Shown piece by piece: positions 1-8,336 of a DNA stretch of 64,000 nt. The stretch's first letter is position 1, and each line of letters starts with the position of its first letter. This DNA is from Candidatus Binataceae bacterium (GTDB taxonomy: Bacteria; Desulfobacterota; Binatia; Binatales; Binataceae). The translations under genes and the position numbers were made by a program. The notes beneath the pieces were generated by a model that saw nothing but the letters and a program-made list of their open reading frames with translations, was not told where the DNA came from and did not search any database. Location of the stretch: positions 1 to 64,000 of the forward strand of contig DASXMJ010000163.1 in the NCBI GenBank assembly GCA_036495685.1, written 5' to 3'.

Positions 1-101
1 GCGCGAGTCTTGGCGGACGGTTCAGTTTCCCAGCGCAGAGAGGGGTCTAGGCGTTCTTCCCGATTCCCGGTTCGCACCGCCGACGACTCCGACCATCGCC
101 T

Positions 102-1190
102 CTACTTTATCGCCAACGCGTTGGGCGGCGAGCCGACCCCACCCGGCACGTTCAGGGGCGCGGAGGTCAGAAAGAAATCGTAGCGTCCGTCCGCAGCGCA
201 ATCCTCGGCGAGCCCTTCGAGGTTCCACATCTCGCCGATTGGCATTCCGAAGAACGACAGCATGTGGAAATGCAGGAAGTCATCGCCTTCGCCCTTGGGC
301 AGCGCTTCCAGCGCTGGGGAATCCGACGCAACCGCCGCCAGGTGATGGTCCCAAATCCAGCGCGCCATGCGGCTGGTGCCTTCGATGCCCGGCACCACCG
401 TCTCGCGCGCGAGCTCGGCCTTGGTCTCCTCACTCGCGGAAAGGTAGAAGCTGGTCCATCCGATTCGAATCAGCAGAATATCAGCAGCCTGCAACTTGAC
501 CTTCTGCGCGGACAGGGTCGCCTCGAGGTCCTCGAGCGGAATCGATTCCGCCTGCGTGTAGCTGAGGCTCTTGCCGATGCGATCGTAGTGGCGCGCGATA
601 TCGGCGAGCACACCCCGTCCCGCGATACCGCGACGTGCCAGGTTGTCGATTCCCAATCGCGTGCCACCCCGGCCGGTTATTTCGCGATCTGGAATGCCGT
701 TGTAGGCGCCGAGCATCGGGTGCTTGACGTGGCACAGAGCGTCCCACTGCGAGGATGCCTGCGGATAAAAGTTGTCCAGGTAATCATCGAGGACGAATTC
801 CGCATTGGGGAAGATTTTCACCGTGTGGGTGTGCTTGCCGCGCGTGAAGAGCGGCGGGTCCGGAATATTGATCGGCAGGTTGAGCGCGAACACCTTGCCG
901 CTGCGAATCGAGCCGGCGGCGGCGCGGACGCGCTCCGGGGAGAGCAGGTTTATGGTGCCGACTTCGTCGCTATCGCCAAAGACGCCCCACGCTGCTCCCT
1001 GGGGTGCGCCCGCTCGAATAGGCAACTCGTCGTAGCGCGGGAGCTTGGGTGCGGCCGGCGCAGGGGGACGCCGCACCGCCGGGTTCTTCGCGGACTTTTT
1101 CGAAGCGACCGCGCGCGCGGCCGATTTCAAGCGCGGTTTGGCCCTGGGGGCTTTCTTAACCGCCGATTTTTTAGATTTCGATTTCGCCAC
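102..1190 (-). CDS. Cyclase-family (kynurenine formamidase-like) metal-dependent hydrolase
   Basis: 362 residues. The core from about residue 52 resembles the cyclase family (PF04199) in its long form, with the QWDALCHVKH signature where the family binds metal and the neighbouring GIPDREITGRGGTRLGIDNLARRGIAGRGVL region split by conserved glycines. The GTG start is supported by AGGAGG seven bases upstream (around 1198-1203). The first ~50 residues are an unusual Lys/Ala/Pro-rich tail (KSKSKK, KKAPRAKPRLKSAARA) not expected in the family, with no signal peptide. Family members hydrolyse cyclic amides or related ring substrates; the substrate cannot be told here. It stands alone, ending near the window edge. 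Confidence 0.8.
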   Translation of the reverse strand: MAKSKSKKSAVKKAPRAKPRLKSAARAVASKKSAKNPAVRRPPAPAAPKLPRYDELPIRAGAPQGAAWGVFGDSDEVGTINLLSPERVRAAAGSIRSGKVFALNLPINIPDPPLFTRGKHTHTVKIFPNAEFVLDDYLDNFYPQASSQWDALCHVKHPMLGAYNGIPDREITGRGGTRLGIDNLARRGIAGRGVLADIARHYDRIGKSLSYTQAESIPLEDLEATLSAQKVKLQAADILLIRIGWTSFYLSASEETKAELARETVVPGIEGTSRMARWIWDHHLAAVASDSPALEALPKGEGDDFLHFHMLSFFGMPIGEMWNLEGLAEDCAADGRYDFFLTSAPLNVPGGVGSPPNALAIK

Positions 1191-1308
1191 GAACTTTCCT
1201 CCTCATCGACGTAGCACTGCACTTCTCTTAGCAACTCGGACGCTAATCTCAAGGGACAGAAGTGAGCCTCAGTGGGCCTGGAGGCCCAGCTGGTGAGGGA
1301 TCGAGAAA

Positions 1309-1767
1309 CTACTTCGTAACGATACTCATATTGATATACCAGCACTGGCGTTCTTCCGTTTCGTGGCCAGGCATGTACACCACCGTGGAGAAGCCGTCTT
1401 GCACATCTTCATCCACGAGCGCGGTCTGAAACATCCGCTTGAATGGGTAGATCGCGACCCTCGCGTCTGGCACCGGACGATCGCCATATGCGTTGAATGT
1501 CGCGATGGTCTTCCAGAGCTTGCCCTCTCTGTCGTATGGTCCGAAGCGGTTATGAACCAGCCCTCCGAATCGATGTACAAAATGCGTTTCGGAATGATGA
1601 CCTCGTCGGCGCCGAGCTTTTGCGACCAGGACTTGGGCTTGACGTTTGCTTCGACGATATAGGTCTCGCGCATCTCCCAGTCTTGCGGGCAGAGCTTCGG
1701 CTGAAGTTCCACGTGACCTTGGCCGATCACCAACGCCGGCCGCTACCGCGAGTCCCAAAGTCTTCAT
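1309..1767 (-). pseudogene. Frameshifted remnant of a DUF1329 (outer-membrane lipoprotein-sorting-like) gene
   Basis: Two minus-strand reading frames each carry half of a DUF1329 C-terminus. One frame (stop to ~1545) gives WEMRETYIVEANVKPKSW, then IPKRILYIDSEGWFITASD. The other frame, from ~1542, gives GPYDREGKLWKTIATFNAYG through YMPGHETEERQCWYINMSI to a stop at 1309. They join if one base is restored near 1542-1555. A signal-peptide-like start, MKTLGLAVAAG, lies at 1767 in the second frame but is cut off from the first half by another shift. DUF1329 proteins are normally ~400-450 residues, so most of the N-terminal part is deleted as well. Probably non-functional. Confidence 0.7.
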
Positions 1768-1956
1768 CGTGTGTTCTCCCGCGCGACGACGGCCCCCCGT
1801 CGTCGTTGTAAACCGGAAGCGGATGAGATGGACGGGGTGCCTCTACGTCTAGTGTCTAGGTTCACTAGACTAGTAGTGGTTCCGATCGCAAGCCGGACCC
1901 TGCCTGGAGGGGGCAAGAGAAGCGAAAACGAACTATCGGATCCGCTTGAAGGCTGC

Positions 1957-1985
1957 TTGTTTGATGCTCCAGACTGATGTTATCT
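1957..1985 (+). promoter_or_regulatory. Candidate sigma-70 promoter of the rpsF operon
   Basis: TTGTTT at 1957-1962, a 17-base spacer, then TTATCT at 1980-1985, about 60 bases ahead of the rpsF start. The -35 box is weak. The rest of the gap from 1768 holds only a short inverted repeat around CTAGTG/CACTAG (near 1850-1870) and no gene. Confidence 0.35.
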
Positions 1986-2043
1986 TGGGCGTTCGGCTCC
2001 TTGCTCCATAGTGGGGCTTAATCCACAAGGAGGATTGGCGCAG

Positions 2044-2529
2044 TTGAGGCGCTACGAAACTATTTTTATCCTTCGGCCCGACCAGGGCGAATCACAGATC
2101 AAAGAGGCGATCCGGCGTTTCGAAGGTTTCGTCACCCAGGGCGGTGGCGAGTTGATCGAAACCGACGAATGGGGTTCGCGCGAGCTGGCCTACCGGATTA
2201 GAGGCGAACGGCGCGGCTACTACGTTCGCCTCGACTATGTTTCGGAGGGGGCGGTGATGAACGAGGTCGAGAGAAATTTGAAACTCTCGGACTCGGTGCT
2301 GCGCTTCCTGTCGGTGTTACTCGATACCAACGCTGAGCCGGCCAAGGTGCGCGAGGAGATCGAGGCGCGCAACCGCCGGATGGCCGAAGCGCGGGCGGCG
2401 GCGGAGGCCCGCGCCGCTGCGCTTGCAGCCCAGCGCGAACGAGCGTCGGAGGCGCCTGATGCCCCCGAAGAGCTGGGCGCCGAACACGAGGGCGAACTCG
2501 AGCCGGAGGGCGGCAACCGCCCGCAATGA
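2044..2529 (+). CDS. rpsF: 30S ribosomal protein S6
   Basis: Small-subunit protein that binds 16S rRNA together with S18. The S6 fold is clear from MRRYETIFILRPDQ through GSRELAYRIRGERRGYYVRLDY. A TTG start at 2044 is chosen because AAGGAGG at 2027-2033 sits ten bases before it; a GTG at 2011 is in frame but would place the ribosome site inside the gene. About 161 residues. The C-terminal third is an Ala/Glu-rich charged tail (EARAAAEARAAALAAQRERA) longer than in E. coli S6. First gene of rpsF-rpsR-DUF2232-rplI, the order seen in many deltaproteobacteria. Confidence 0.95.
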   Translation: MRRYETIFILRPDQGESQIKEAIRRFEGFVTQGGGELIETDEWGSRELAYRIRGERRGYYVRLDYVSEGAVMNEVERNLKLSDSVLRFLSVLLDTNAEPAKVREEIEARNRRMAEARAAAEARAAALAAQRERASEAPDAPEELGAEHEGELEPEGGNRPQ

Positions 2530-2620
2530 GCTTTACCTCGCGCCAAGTCACCATCCGAAGAAAGAAAACGACTTGAGCACGGGCACTTTGCGCCCGAGTT
2601 TCTGAACTCAAGGAAACACC

Positions 2621-2965
2621 ATGGCTGAAGATGACAGGACTGAACAATTCGGCGATCGTCCACGGGGTGACGACGCGGCGCGCGGAAGAGGGCCGCGCGG
2701 CGAAGGCGATCGCGGCGGTGAAGGACGGCCGGGAATGCGCCGTCGCTCGGGCGGACGACGAAAAGTCTGTCGCTTTTGTGCCGACAAAACCCTCAAGGTC
2801 GATTACAAAGACGTGCGGACCCTATCCAGCTTCATCACCGAAGGGGGAAAGATCGTGCCGAGCCGAACCTCCGGCAATTGCGCCAAACATCAGCGCCAGT
2901 TGGCGGTGGCGATCAAGCGTGCCCGGGTAATCGCGCTGCTTCCATTTTCGACCCTCGGGGTCTGA
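2621..2965 (+). CDS. rpsR: 30S ribosomal protein S18 with RG-rich N-terminal extension
   Basis: 114 residues, versus about 75 in E. coli. The S18 core runs from about residue 47 ([20 protein letters not shown], then [20 protein letters not shown]). Cys50, Cys53, Cys87 and His90 are positioned as the zinc site of the zinc-containing S18 type. Residues 1-46 are a disordered Arg/Gly/Asp/Glu stretch ([15 protein letters not shown]) that is extra to the family. AAGGAAA precedes the ATG. It pairs with S6 from the gene upstream in the central domain of the 30S subunit. Confidence 0.95.
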   Translation: MAEDDRTEQFGDRPRGDDAARGRGPRGEGDRGGEGRPGMRRRSGGRRKVCRFCADKTLKVDYKDVRTLSSFITEGGKIVPSRTSGNCAKHQRQLAVAIKRARVIALLPFSTLGV

Positions 2966-2977
2966 ACGCAACGCGAG

Positions 2978-4003
2978 ATGGGACGTAAGGTTGTCATTGG
3001 GAGCGTTCGCGCCGCTGCTCTGTCTGGTGGGTTCTTCCTCGCAGCCGGAGCAATTCCATTGTTTGGTGAGATCGCGATGCTGCTGGCCCCGGTACCGATC
3101 CTGATTTTCGCGGTGGACCGCGCCGGTGCAAATCTGCGCGCGCTGTGCAGTGTGCTCCTAGCCGCGCTTCTGGTTTCGGCGCTAAGCGCCACTTTTGCCG
3201 GAGCCAGCCTTGGATTGATGGTGGGCGGAAGGTACCTCGCTACCTTCGGCGTCGCGACGATTGTGATGACCTCGATGATCGGGCTCCAACGCCCGTTCGA
3301 AATGGTCTTGGTAGCGGCTGTCGGTGCGATGTGTACTGCGGCCGCGGTTGTCGCCGTGATCGCAGCCGGTGGCCCGGTACCACTCGTGAAGGCGGTGCAG
3401 AGCCTGCTCTCCGAAATGATGGTGCAGGGTCAGGAAGGGTATCGCTCCCTGGGAATACCCAATCCGATGCCCCCGCAAGCACAGGCGGCAGCGCTGGATT
3501 CGATGATTCGGATTCTTCCGGCGCTGGTCGCGATTTCGGCAGCGCTCTCGGTGATGTTCAATCTGCGAGTGTTCTGGCGGTGGACGGGCAAACAGCGTTT
3601 GTCCTACCCGCTGTTCGGTGACCTGCTGCGATGGTCGGCGCCCGAATGGCTGATTTGGGGACTGATCGCAAGTGGATTCGGGATGTTGGCTCCCATCGCC
3701 GCCGTCCGCGATATCGCGGTGAACGCATTCCTGTGCTTTGCGGTGGTTTACCTCTGCCAGGGACTCGCGATCATGGCTTTCTACTTTCAGGCGCTAGCGG
3801 TTCCCGCGGTGGTACGCGCGATCATCTACTTCGTGGTACTCGGATACCCTTTCGTTGCGGCGGTCGGCTACCCGTTTGCCGCGGTCGGATACTTTGTCGT
3901 TCCGGTGGTGGTGTGCCTCGCCGGCGTGTTCGATATGTGGATCGATTTTCGACGGCTCAAGCCGCCCAGCCAGGAGGCTGGTAACTACGGCGACTTTCTT
4001 TAA
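2978..4003 (+). CDS. DUF2232 (YybS-like) polytopic membrane protein
   Basis: 341 residues dominated by hydrophobic helices; I count about eight, beginning with AALSGGFFLAAGAIPLFGEI and ending in the VGYPFAAVGYFVVPVVVCLA region. Between them is a short hydrophilic stretch with QGQEGYRSLGIPNPMPPQ, where DUF2232 proteins carry a loop before the helices that hold the conserved core. Its place between rpsR and rplI is the standard context of this family. The function is not established; a transport or scaffolding role is only a guess. Start ATG lies 12 bases after the rpsR stop. Confidence 0.85.
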   Translation: MGRKVVIGSVRAAALSGGFFLAAGAIPLFGEIAMLLAPVPILIFAVDRAGANLRALCSVLLAALLVSALSATFAGASLGLMVGGRYLATFGVATIVMTSMIGLQRPFEMVLVAAVGAMCTAAAVVAVIAAGGPVPLVKAVQSLLSEMMVQGQEGYRSLGIPNPMPPQAQAAALDSMIRILPALVAISAALSVMFNLRVFWRWTGKQRLSYPLFGDLLRWSAPEWLIWGLIASGFGMLAPIAAVRDIAVNAFLCFAVVYLCQGLAIMAFYFQALAVPAVVRAIIYFVVLGYPFVAAVGYPFAAVGYFVVPVVVCLAGVFDMWIDFRRLKPPSQEAGNYGDFL

Positions 4004-4014
4004 GGGTCAGGCTC

Positions 4015-4464
4015 ATGAACGTGCAAGTGATTCTCAGCGAAGACGTGCCCAACCTGGGTCGAACCGGGGACGTGGTCAAGGTTCGTGCCGGCTTTGCGCG
4101 CAATTATCTGCTGCCGCGCCACCTGGCGGTGGAAGCCAACGAGAAGAACATCCGCGAGTTCGAGCACAACAAGCGTGTCTCGATGCTCAAGCGCGAACGC
4201 CAGAAAAGCCACGCGCTCACTCTCAAGGAAAAGGTCGAAGCACTCGCGCTGGTAATCAAGGCACGCGCGGGTGAAGAAGGGAAATTGTTCGGCTCAGTCA
4301 CCAACATCGATATCGAACGCGCGTTGCGCGAAAAAGGATTCGACATCGAACGCCGAAAGATCCATCTGCCGGAGCCGCTCAAGCGACTTGGAGACTTCCA
4401 GGTTGCGATCAGGCTCGAAGCAGAAGTCGAAGCAAGCTTGAAGGTCGAGGTCGCGGCCGAATAA
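4015..4464 (+). CDS. rplI: 50S ribosomal protein L9
   Basis: 149 residues, the usual size. The N-terminal domain starts MNVQVILSEDVPNLGRTGDV and has the L9 signature GFARNYLLPRHLAVEA near residues 24-39. The long connecting helix (KRVSMLKRERQKSHALTLKE) and the C-terminal rRNA-binding domain (GEEGKLFGSVTNIDIERAL) follow. It binds 23S rRNA at the base of the L1 stalk. Starts 11 bases after the DUF2232 gene, so it is co-transcribed. Confidence 0.97.
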   Translation: MNVQVILSEDVPNLGRTGDVVKVRAGFARNYLLPRHLAVEANEKNIREFEHNKRVSMLKRERQKSHALTLKEKVEALALVIKARAGEEGKLFGSVTNIDIERALREKGFDIERRKIHLPEPLKRLGDFQVAIRLEAEVEASLKVEVAAE

Positions 4465-4477
4465 GGAATTGCCGGAT

Positions 4478-5116
4478 ATGATCAAACTCTACGACTTCCT
4501 GTCCTGCCCCTACGGTCAGAAGGTGCGCATAGTACTGGCCGAGAAGAGTCTCAACTATGACCTGGTATCGGTCGATCTCACCCAAAGCGACCAGCGCCGC
4601 CCGGAGTTCCTGAGACTCAACCCGTTCGGTCGCGTTCCGGTGTTGGTCGACGATGACACGGCCGTCTACGACTCGACGATGATCAACGAGTACCTTGAGG
4701 ACGAATACCCCGAACCACCGGTCTTGCCGGTGGTGGGATCCAGTGCGCTGCGTTCTCGCGCGCGCATGTTCGAAGACTTCGCCGACACGTCCTTTACGCC
4801 CCAGGTCGGGCAGCTAATCGTCGAAGTGTCCAAGCAGGAAGCGGAGCGCGATCAGAATCGCCTGCAGCGGCTCCATCAGGGCGTCGAACGAGTGCTCGAT
4901 TACCTTAACAACGAGCTCAAGGGACAGCAGTTTCTGGCGGGTGAATTTTCGGTCGCCGACGTCGCCTTCGCGCCACGCTTGCTGATTCTCAGCGAGGTCG
5001 GTATCGACGCCTCCGCCAATCGCGCGAACGTCGACGGATGGATCAGGCGGATGCTGGAACGCCCGAGCATTCAGGGCTTGCAGGGTGTCTCCGCCGATCC
5101 CAGCGCCCCCGGTTGA
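4478..5116 (+). CDS. Glutathione S-transferase family protein
   Basis: 213 residues from the ATG at 4478, preceded by TAAGGA at the end of rplI; a TTG at 4469 is a less likely start. The thioredoxin-like N-terminal domain (MIKLYDFLSCPYGQKVRIVL) contains the SCPYGQKV active-site region and the cis-proline/Ser pocket (NPFGRVPVLVDDDTAVYDST). The C-terminal all-alpha domain includes LAGEFSVADVAFAPRLLIL, the N-capping Asp motif of GSTs. A stringent-starvation-protein-A role is conceivable given the ribosomal neighbours, but nothing seen here decides between that and a detoxifying transferase. Confidence 0.85.
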   Translation: MIKLYDFLSCPYGQKVRIVLAEKSLNYDLVSVDLTQSDQRRPEFLRLNPFGRVPVLVDDDTAVYDSTMINEYLEDEYPEPPVLPVVGSSALRSRARMFEDFADTSFTPQVGQLIVEVSKQEAERDQNRLQRLHQGVERVLDYLNNELKGQQFLAGEFSVADVAFAPRLLILSEVGIDASANRANVDGWIRRMLERPSIQGLQGVSADPSAPG

Positions 5117-5178
5117 TGATCGCGAAGCGGTGAAGTCCCCGGCCAGCACCGCGTATCGGACGCGCAGCGGATAAAAAA

Positions 5179-5213
5179 CGACGAGCCGCTCGAGGGAAAC
5201 GAGTGGCTCGTCG
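5179..5213 (-). terminator. Intrinsic terminator for the minus-strand zinc-ribbon gene
   Basis: A 14-pair stem with one G-U (CGACGAGCCGCTCG at 5179-5192, CGAGTGGCTCGTCG at 5200-5213) closes a seven-base loop. On the minus strand it is followed directly by six T (5172-5177 as A on the plus strand). It lies 63 bases past the stop of the gene at 5277-5573. Confidence 0.75.
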
Positions 5214-5276
5214 CGGGCTGATAGGAAAGCGGATCTGATGACGTGGTCTGGAGTTTACTCGATCCCCGATCGATCC

Positions 5277-5573
5277 TTAATAGCGCGAATCGCCAAAAAG
5301 GTCCTCATCGTCCCGGGTGCTGGGGCCTACCCCGGTCACGCGAAACAGGAGCTTGGCGGCAAAGAGCTTCTCCCCAATTCGCCCTTGAGGCTTCAGAAAC
5401 CCACCGTGCCGGCGGCATCGGGGACAGGCGATGGTTCCGCTCAAAAGCCGAGCATTTTCGGCGGTTATTCGCAGATCGAAGGTCACTCCACATCCCGGAT
5501 TCTGACACGTGGTCCGGTACACTATTCCGTGCCCGGTTGCTGCGCGAGATTCATGTTTTACAGCGGTTTGCAT
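5277..5573 (-). CDS. Small zinc-ribbon protein of unknown function
   Basis: 98 residues. Four cysteines form a likely zinc knuckle: TCQNPGCGV near residues 22-30 and ACPRCRRHG near 49-57. The start is well supported by a purine-rich GGGAGGGAGGAAAC just before the ATG, and the gene has its own terminator downstream, so it looks expressed despite standing alone. The C-terminal part is basic then acidic (LFRVTGVGPSTRDDEDLFGD). Not recognised as a named family. It could bind nucleic acid or a partner protein, but nothing here shows which. Confidence 0.65.
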   Translation of the reverse strand: MQTAVKHESRAATGHGIVYRTTCQNPGCGVTFDLRITAENARLLSGTIACPRCRRHGGFLKPQGRIGEKLFAAKLLFRVTGVGPSTRDDEDLFGDSRY

Positions 5574-5962
5574 GTTTCCTCCCTCCCTTCATCATCGCGG
5601 AGGTTTTAGTTTCTTGTTGTTATGGACTCTCTAGCCAGCTTAGACGCTAAACTCGGAAAAATGTTTCACGCAATCACCGTGCCTCCCCGACGCCAACCGG
5701 CGCGATGCAGCAAAAATGCCCTAAAATCAACCTATCTTTGCCTCTGTCACCAGGATTGAACCCGAAATGCTGACCAGACGAGCCGGCGAATTGCGTCTTT
5801 TGAGGCACCGAAATACGAGAAATTGACACTCCGAAGAGACGGGAACCTTAATTTCTCACTGGTGGTCTCCAGGTTTGCGCTTTTGCTAGAAAGAGCCGGT
5901 CCTCCGCTGTTGATGCTTCCCGTCAGCCTGGTGGCGGACAGCTGGCGGCCCAGTGACGTAAG
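5574..5962 (+). other. Gene-free gap upstream of glgC with a candidate promoter
   Basis: 389 bases between two divergent genes. The clearest signal is TTGACA at 5823-5828, an 18-base spacer and CTTAAT at 5847-5852, a possible sigma-70 promoter for glgC with a leader of about 110 bases. A TGCCTC/GAGGCA pair (5739-5744 and 5802-5807) gives a tRNA-like outline that fails on inspection. No open frame stands out. Confidence 0.4.
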
Positions 5963-7201
5963 ATGAGAACGCTCGCATTGGTCATGGCAGGGGGGCAGGG
6001 CACGCGGTTACACCCTTTGACCCGGGACCGCGCCAAGCCCGCGGTCCCGTTCGGCGGCAAGTATCGAATCATCGATTTTGTACTCTCGAGCCTGGTCAAC
6101 TCCGGTATCTATGCGATCTACATTCTTGTCCAATGGCGTTCCCAGTCGCTGATCGAACATCTCAAGGACGGATGGCAGTTCGGCGGCATGCTGCCGGACC
6201 ACTTCGTCATTCCGGTGCCTGCCCAGATGCGTCTGGGGGAGACCTGGTATCAGGGGACTGCCGACGCAATCTTTCAGAATCTCAACCTGATGAGTGACTT
6301 TGAGCCGGACCTGGTGGCGGTGTTCGGCGCGGACCACATCTACCGGATGGATATCCAGCAGATGATCAGATTCCACCTCGACCGCAAAGCTGCGGTTTCG
6401 GTCGCGACCCTCCCCGTGCCGGTCGAAGAGGCAGGCCAGTTCGGAGTACTGGAAGTGGATTCGGGACTGCGCGTGGTCGGGTTTCAGGAGAAGCCACAAC
6501 GCGCGCCGTCACCCCTTCCCGGGGCGCCGGGAAAATGCCTCGCATCCATGGGCAACTACCTGTTCCACCCCGAAGTTTTGCGTCAGGCACTTATCGATGA
6601 CTCGACGAGCGGCGGCAGTCGGCACGACTTTGGCCACGACTTGATTCCGTCACTGATCGACCGCGTGCCGGTCTATGCCTACAATTTCATGACCAACCGG
6701 ATTCGTGGCGATTCCGAGGTCAATCTGAGTTACTGGCGCGATGTCGGAACGCTGGACGCCTATTTTGAGGCGAACATGGACCTGCGCGACGCGCAGCCGC
6801 ATCTGGACCTGTACAATCCACACTGGCCGCTACGGACCGCTTACTACAATCAGCCGCCCGCGAAATTCGTCTTCGATGAAAACGGGCGCCGCGGACAGGC
6901 CTTGCACTCGGTAATTTCGGAGGGCTGCATCGTGTCGGGCGGCACGGTGCGCAACTCGGTGCTGGGCCGCGAGGTGTTCATACATTCGTACAGTCACGTT
7001 GAAGATTCGGTGGTGATGGACTATGCGGAAATAGGACGCCATGCCCGAATCCGCCGCGCAATCATCGACAAATATGTGTACGTGCCCGATGGCGAGGAGA
7101 TTGGTTACGACCTCGAACGCGACCGGCAGCGCTTTTTCGTCACCGACTCGGGCCTGGTGGTGATTCCGAAAGGCCCCAAGCGCGAGCGCAGGCGGCTGTA
7201 G
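5963..7201 (+). CDS. glgC: Glucose-1-phosphate adenylyltransferase (ADP-glucose pyrophosphorylase)
   Basis: Makes ADP-glucose from ATP and glucose-1-phosphate for glycogen or maltose-1-phosphate synthesis. 412 residues, a normal bacterial length. The nucleotide-binding signature ALVMAGGQGTRLHPLTRDRA lies at residues 5-24, with GADHIYRMD near residue 120 and the glucose-1-phosphate site GFQEKP near residue 175. The C-terminal part (SEGCIVSGGTVRNSVLGREV) is a left-handed beta-helix. The start ATG at 5963 is followed at once by the fold. The GlgE-pathway genes at 54.6-62.3 kb are its likely metabolic partners. Confidence 0.95.
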   Translation: MRTLALVMAGGQGTRLHPLTRDRAKPAVPFGGKYRIIDFVLSSLVNSGIYAIYILVQWRSQSLIEHLKDGWQFGGMLPDHFVIPVPAQMRLGETWYQGTADAIFQNLNLMSDFEPDLVAVFGADHIYRMDIQQMIRFHLDRKAAVSVATLPVPVEEAGQFGVLEVDSGLRVVGFQEKPQRAPSPLPGAPGKCLASMGNYLFHPEVLRQALIDDSTSGGSRHDFGHDLIPSLIDRVPVYAYNFMTNRIRGDSEVNLSYWRDVGTLDAYFEANMDLRDAQPHLDLYNPHWPLRTAYYNQPPAKFVFDENGRRGQALHSVISEGCIVSGGTVRNSVLGREVFIHSYSHVEDSVVMDYAEIGRHARIRRAIIDKYVYVPDGEEIGYDLERDRQRFFVTDSGLVVIPKGPKRERRRL

Positions 7202-7211
7202 GCGAAACGAA

Positions 7212-8336
7212 TTGTCCGACGCGATCGACTTTCAAGACTCATTTGCGCGGGGAGGTAAGTCCCCCCTCGACGACGCGGTCAGCGATACGGGTATTCCGGA
7301 GTTTCCGCGCAAGCGCGCGGAGCGCCGCTCGCAGCCGCTTGAACTGGATACCAAGAGCAAGCTGCTGTTCTGGATTTTTCGCGCAATCCTCGACGCTCTG
7401 AGCCTGATCCCGGACTTTATTTTGTACCCCCTCGGCGTGGTCTTCGGGGACTTGACCTATCGGCTGGATCGCCGGCACGTGCGCATCGGCCTGAAAAACC
7501 TGGAGATCGCCTTCCCCGAAAAGGGCGAGCGTGAGCGGCGCCGCATCCTGCGCGAGTCCTACGTCAACCTCGGCCGGTCGGGCGCCGAGTACGTCCGACT
7601 CGGGGGCTTCTTCTATCGGCGGCTCAAACGACGGGTCGCCTACCAGGGGCTCGCGCACTTCGCTCGCGCGCTCAGAAGCACGCCGGGAACCGGCGCGTTG
7701 GTACTGACCGCGCATTTTGGAAACTTCGAACTGTTGCTCGCCGCGCACGCGCTGCACGGCTACCAGATAAGCCTGGTCCATCATACGCAGCGCTTTCTCG
7801 CCGGCGATGCGCTGATGACGTTCGTGCGCGAACGCGCGGGGGTGGATATCATCCGCAAACACTCGGCGGCGCGCGCGGTACTGCGCGGCTTGAAGGAGGG
7901 AGACCTGGTAGGAATTCCCTACGACCAGAACGCCAAACGGAGCGAGGCGGTGTTTGTCCCCTTCTTCGGAGAGCCGGCAGCGACCGCAGGCGCGGTCACA
8001 CGCCTGGCGATGATTTCGGCGGCGTCGGTGGTTCCGGTTTTTCTGGTACGCCAACCTGATCGTCGCCACCATCGCATCGCAATTCGTGAGGCCATTTCAG
8101 TTCAGCGCACCGGTGACACTGACGCCGACGTGCTGGAGAACTCGCGACGGTTCGTCAAGGCGGTCGAGGATGCCGTGCGAGCCCATCCCGAGCAGTTTCT
8201 CTGGACCCACCGCCGCTATCGAACTCGACCCCGCGACCTCCCACCGGTCTATCATTGGGAAGTTCGAAAACGTTACTTAGGCCGCGCGCTCGCGTCGCGT
8301 ACCAGCCAGCGCTCGCAGCAAGAGCAGCACGGCTAG
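7212..8336 (+). CDS. Lysophospholipid/lipid A-type acyltransferase (LpxL/HtrB family)
   Basis: 374 residues. The acyltransferase motif HFGNFE at His168-Glu173 is the HX4D/E catalytic pair, with a glycine-rich block GDLVGIPYDQNA and EAVFVPFFGEPA further on. A hydrophobic segment (LLFWIFRAILDALSLIPDFI) at about 51-70 should anchor it to the inner membrane. The family transfers an acyl chain from acyl-ACP to a lipid A precursor. The TTG start at 7212 is uncertain, since the family core begins near residue 50. It follows glgC by 10 bases. Its 3' end overlaps the convergent CPBP gene by about 60 bases. Confidence 0.85.
   Translation: MSDAIDFQDSFARGGKSPLDDAVSDTGIPEFPRKRAERRSQPLELDTKSKLLFWIFRAILDALSLIPDFILYPLGVVFGDLTYRLDRRHVRIGLKNLEIAFPEKGERERRRILRESYVNLGRSGAEYVRLGGFFYRRLKRRVAYQGLAHFARALRSTPGTGALVLTAHFGNFELLLAAHALHGYQISLVHHTQRFLAGDALMTFVRERAGVDIIRKHSAARAVLRGLKEGDLVGIPYDQNAKRSEAVFVPFFGEPAATAGAVTRLAMISAASVVPVFLVRQPDRRHHRIAIREAISVQRTGDTDADVLENSRRFVKAVEDAVRAHPEQFLWTHRRYRTRPRDLPPVYHWEVRKRYLGRALASRTSQRSQQEQHG

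Noticed and set aside
1-101. Possible gene at the window edge
   Set aside because: No frame with support; only untranslated sequence downstream of the cyclase stop.
264-1214. 316-codon plus-strand frame opposite the cyclase gene
   Set aside because: Same shadow effect; sequence is repetitive Arg/Gly-rich and overlaps a recognisable enzyme.
5739-5807. tRNA-like TGCCTC...GAGGCA outline with a GGTTCAATCC segment
   Set aside because: The T-arm does not pair and its spacing to the acceptor end is wrong on both strands; no anticodon arm.
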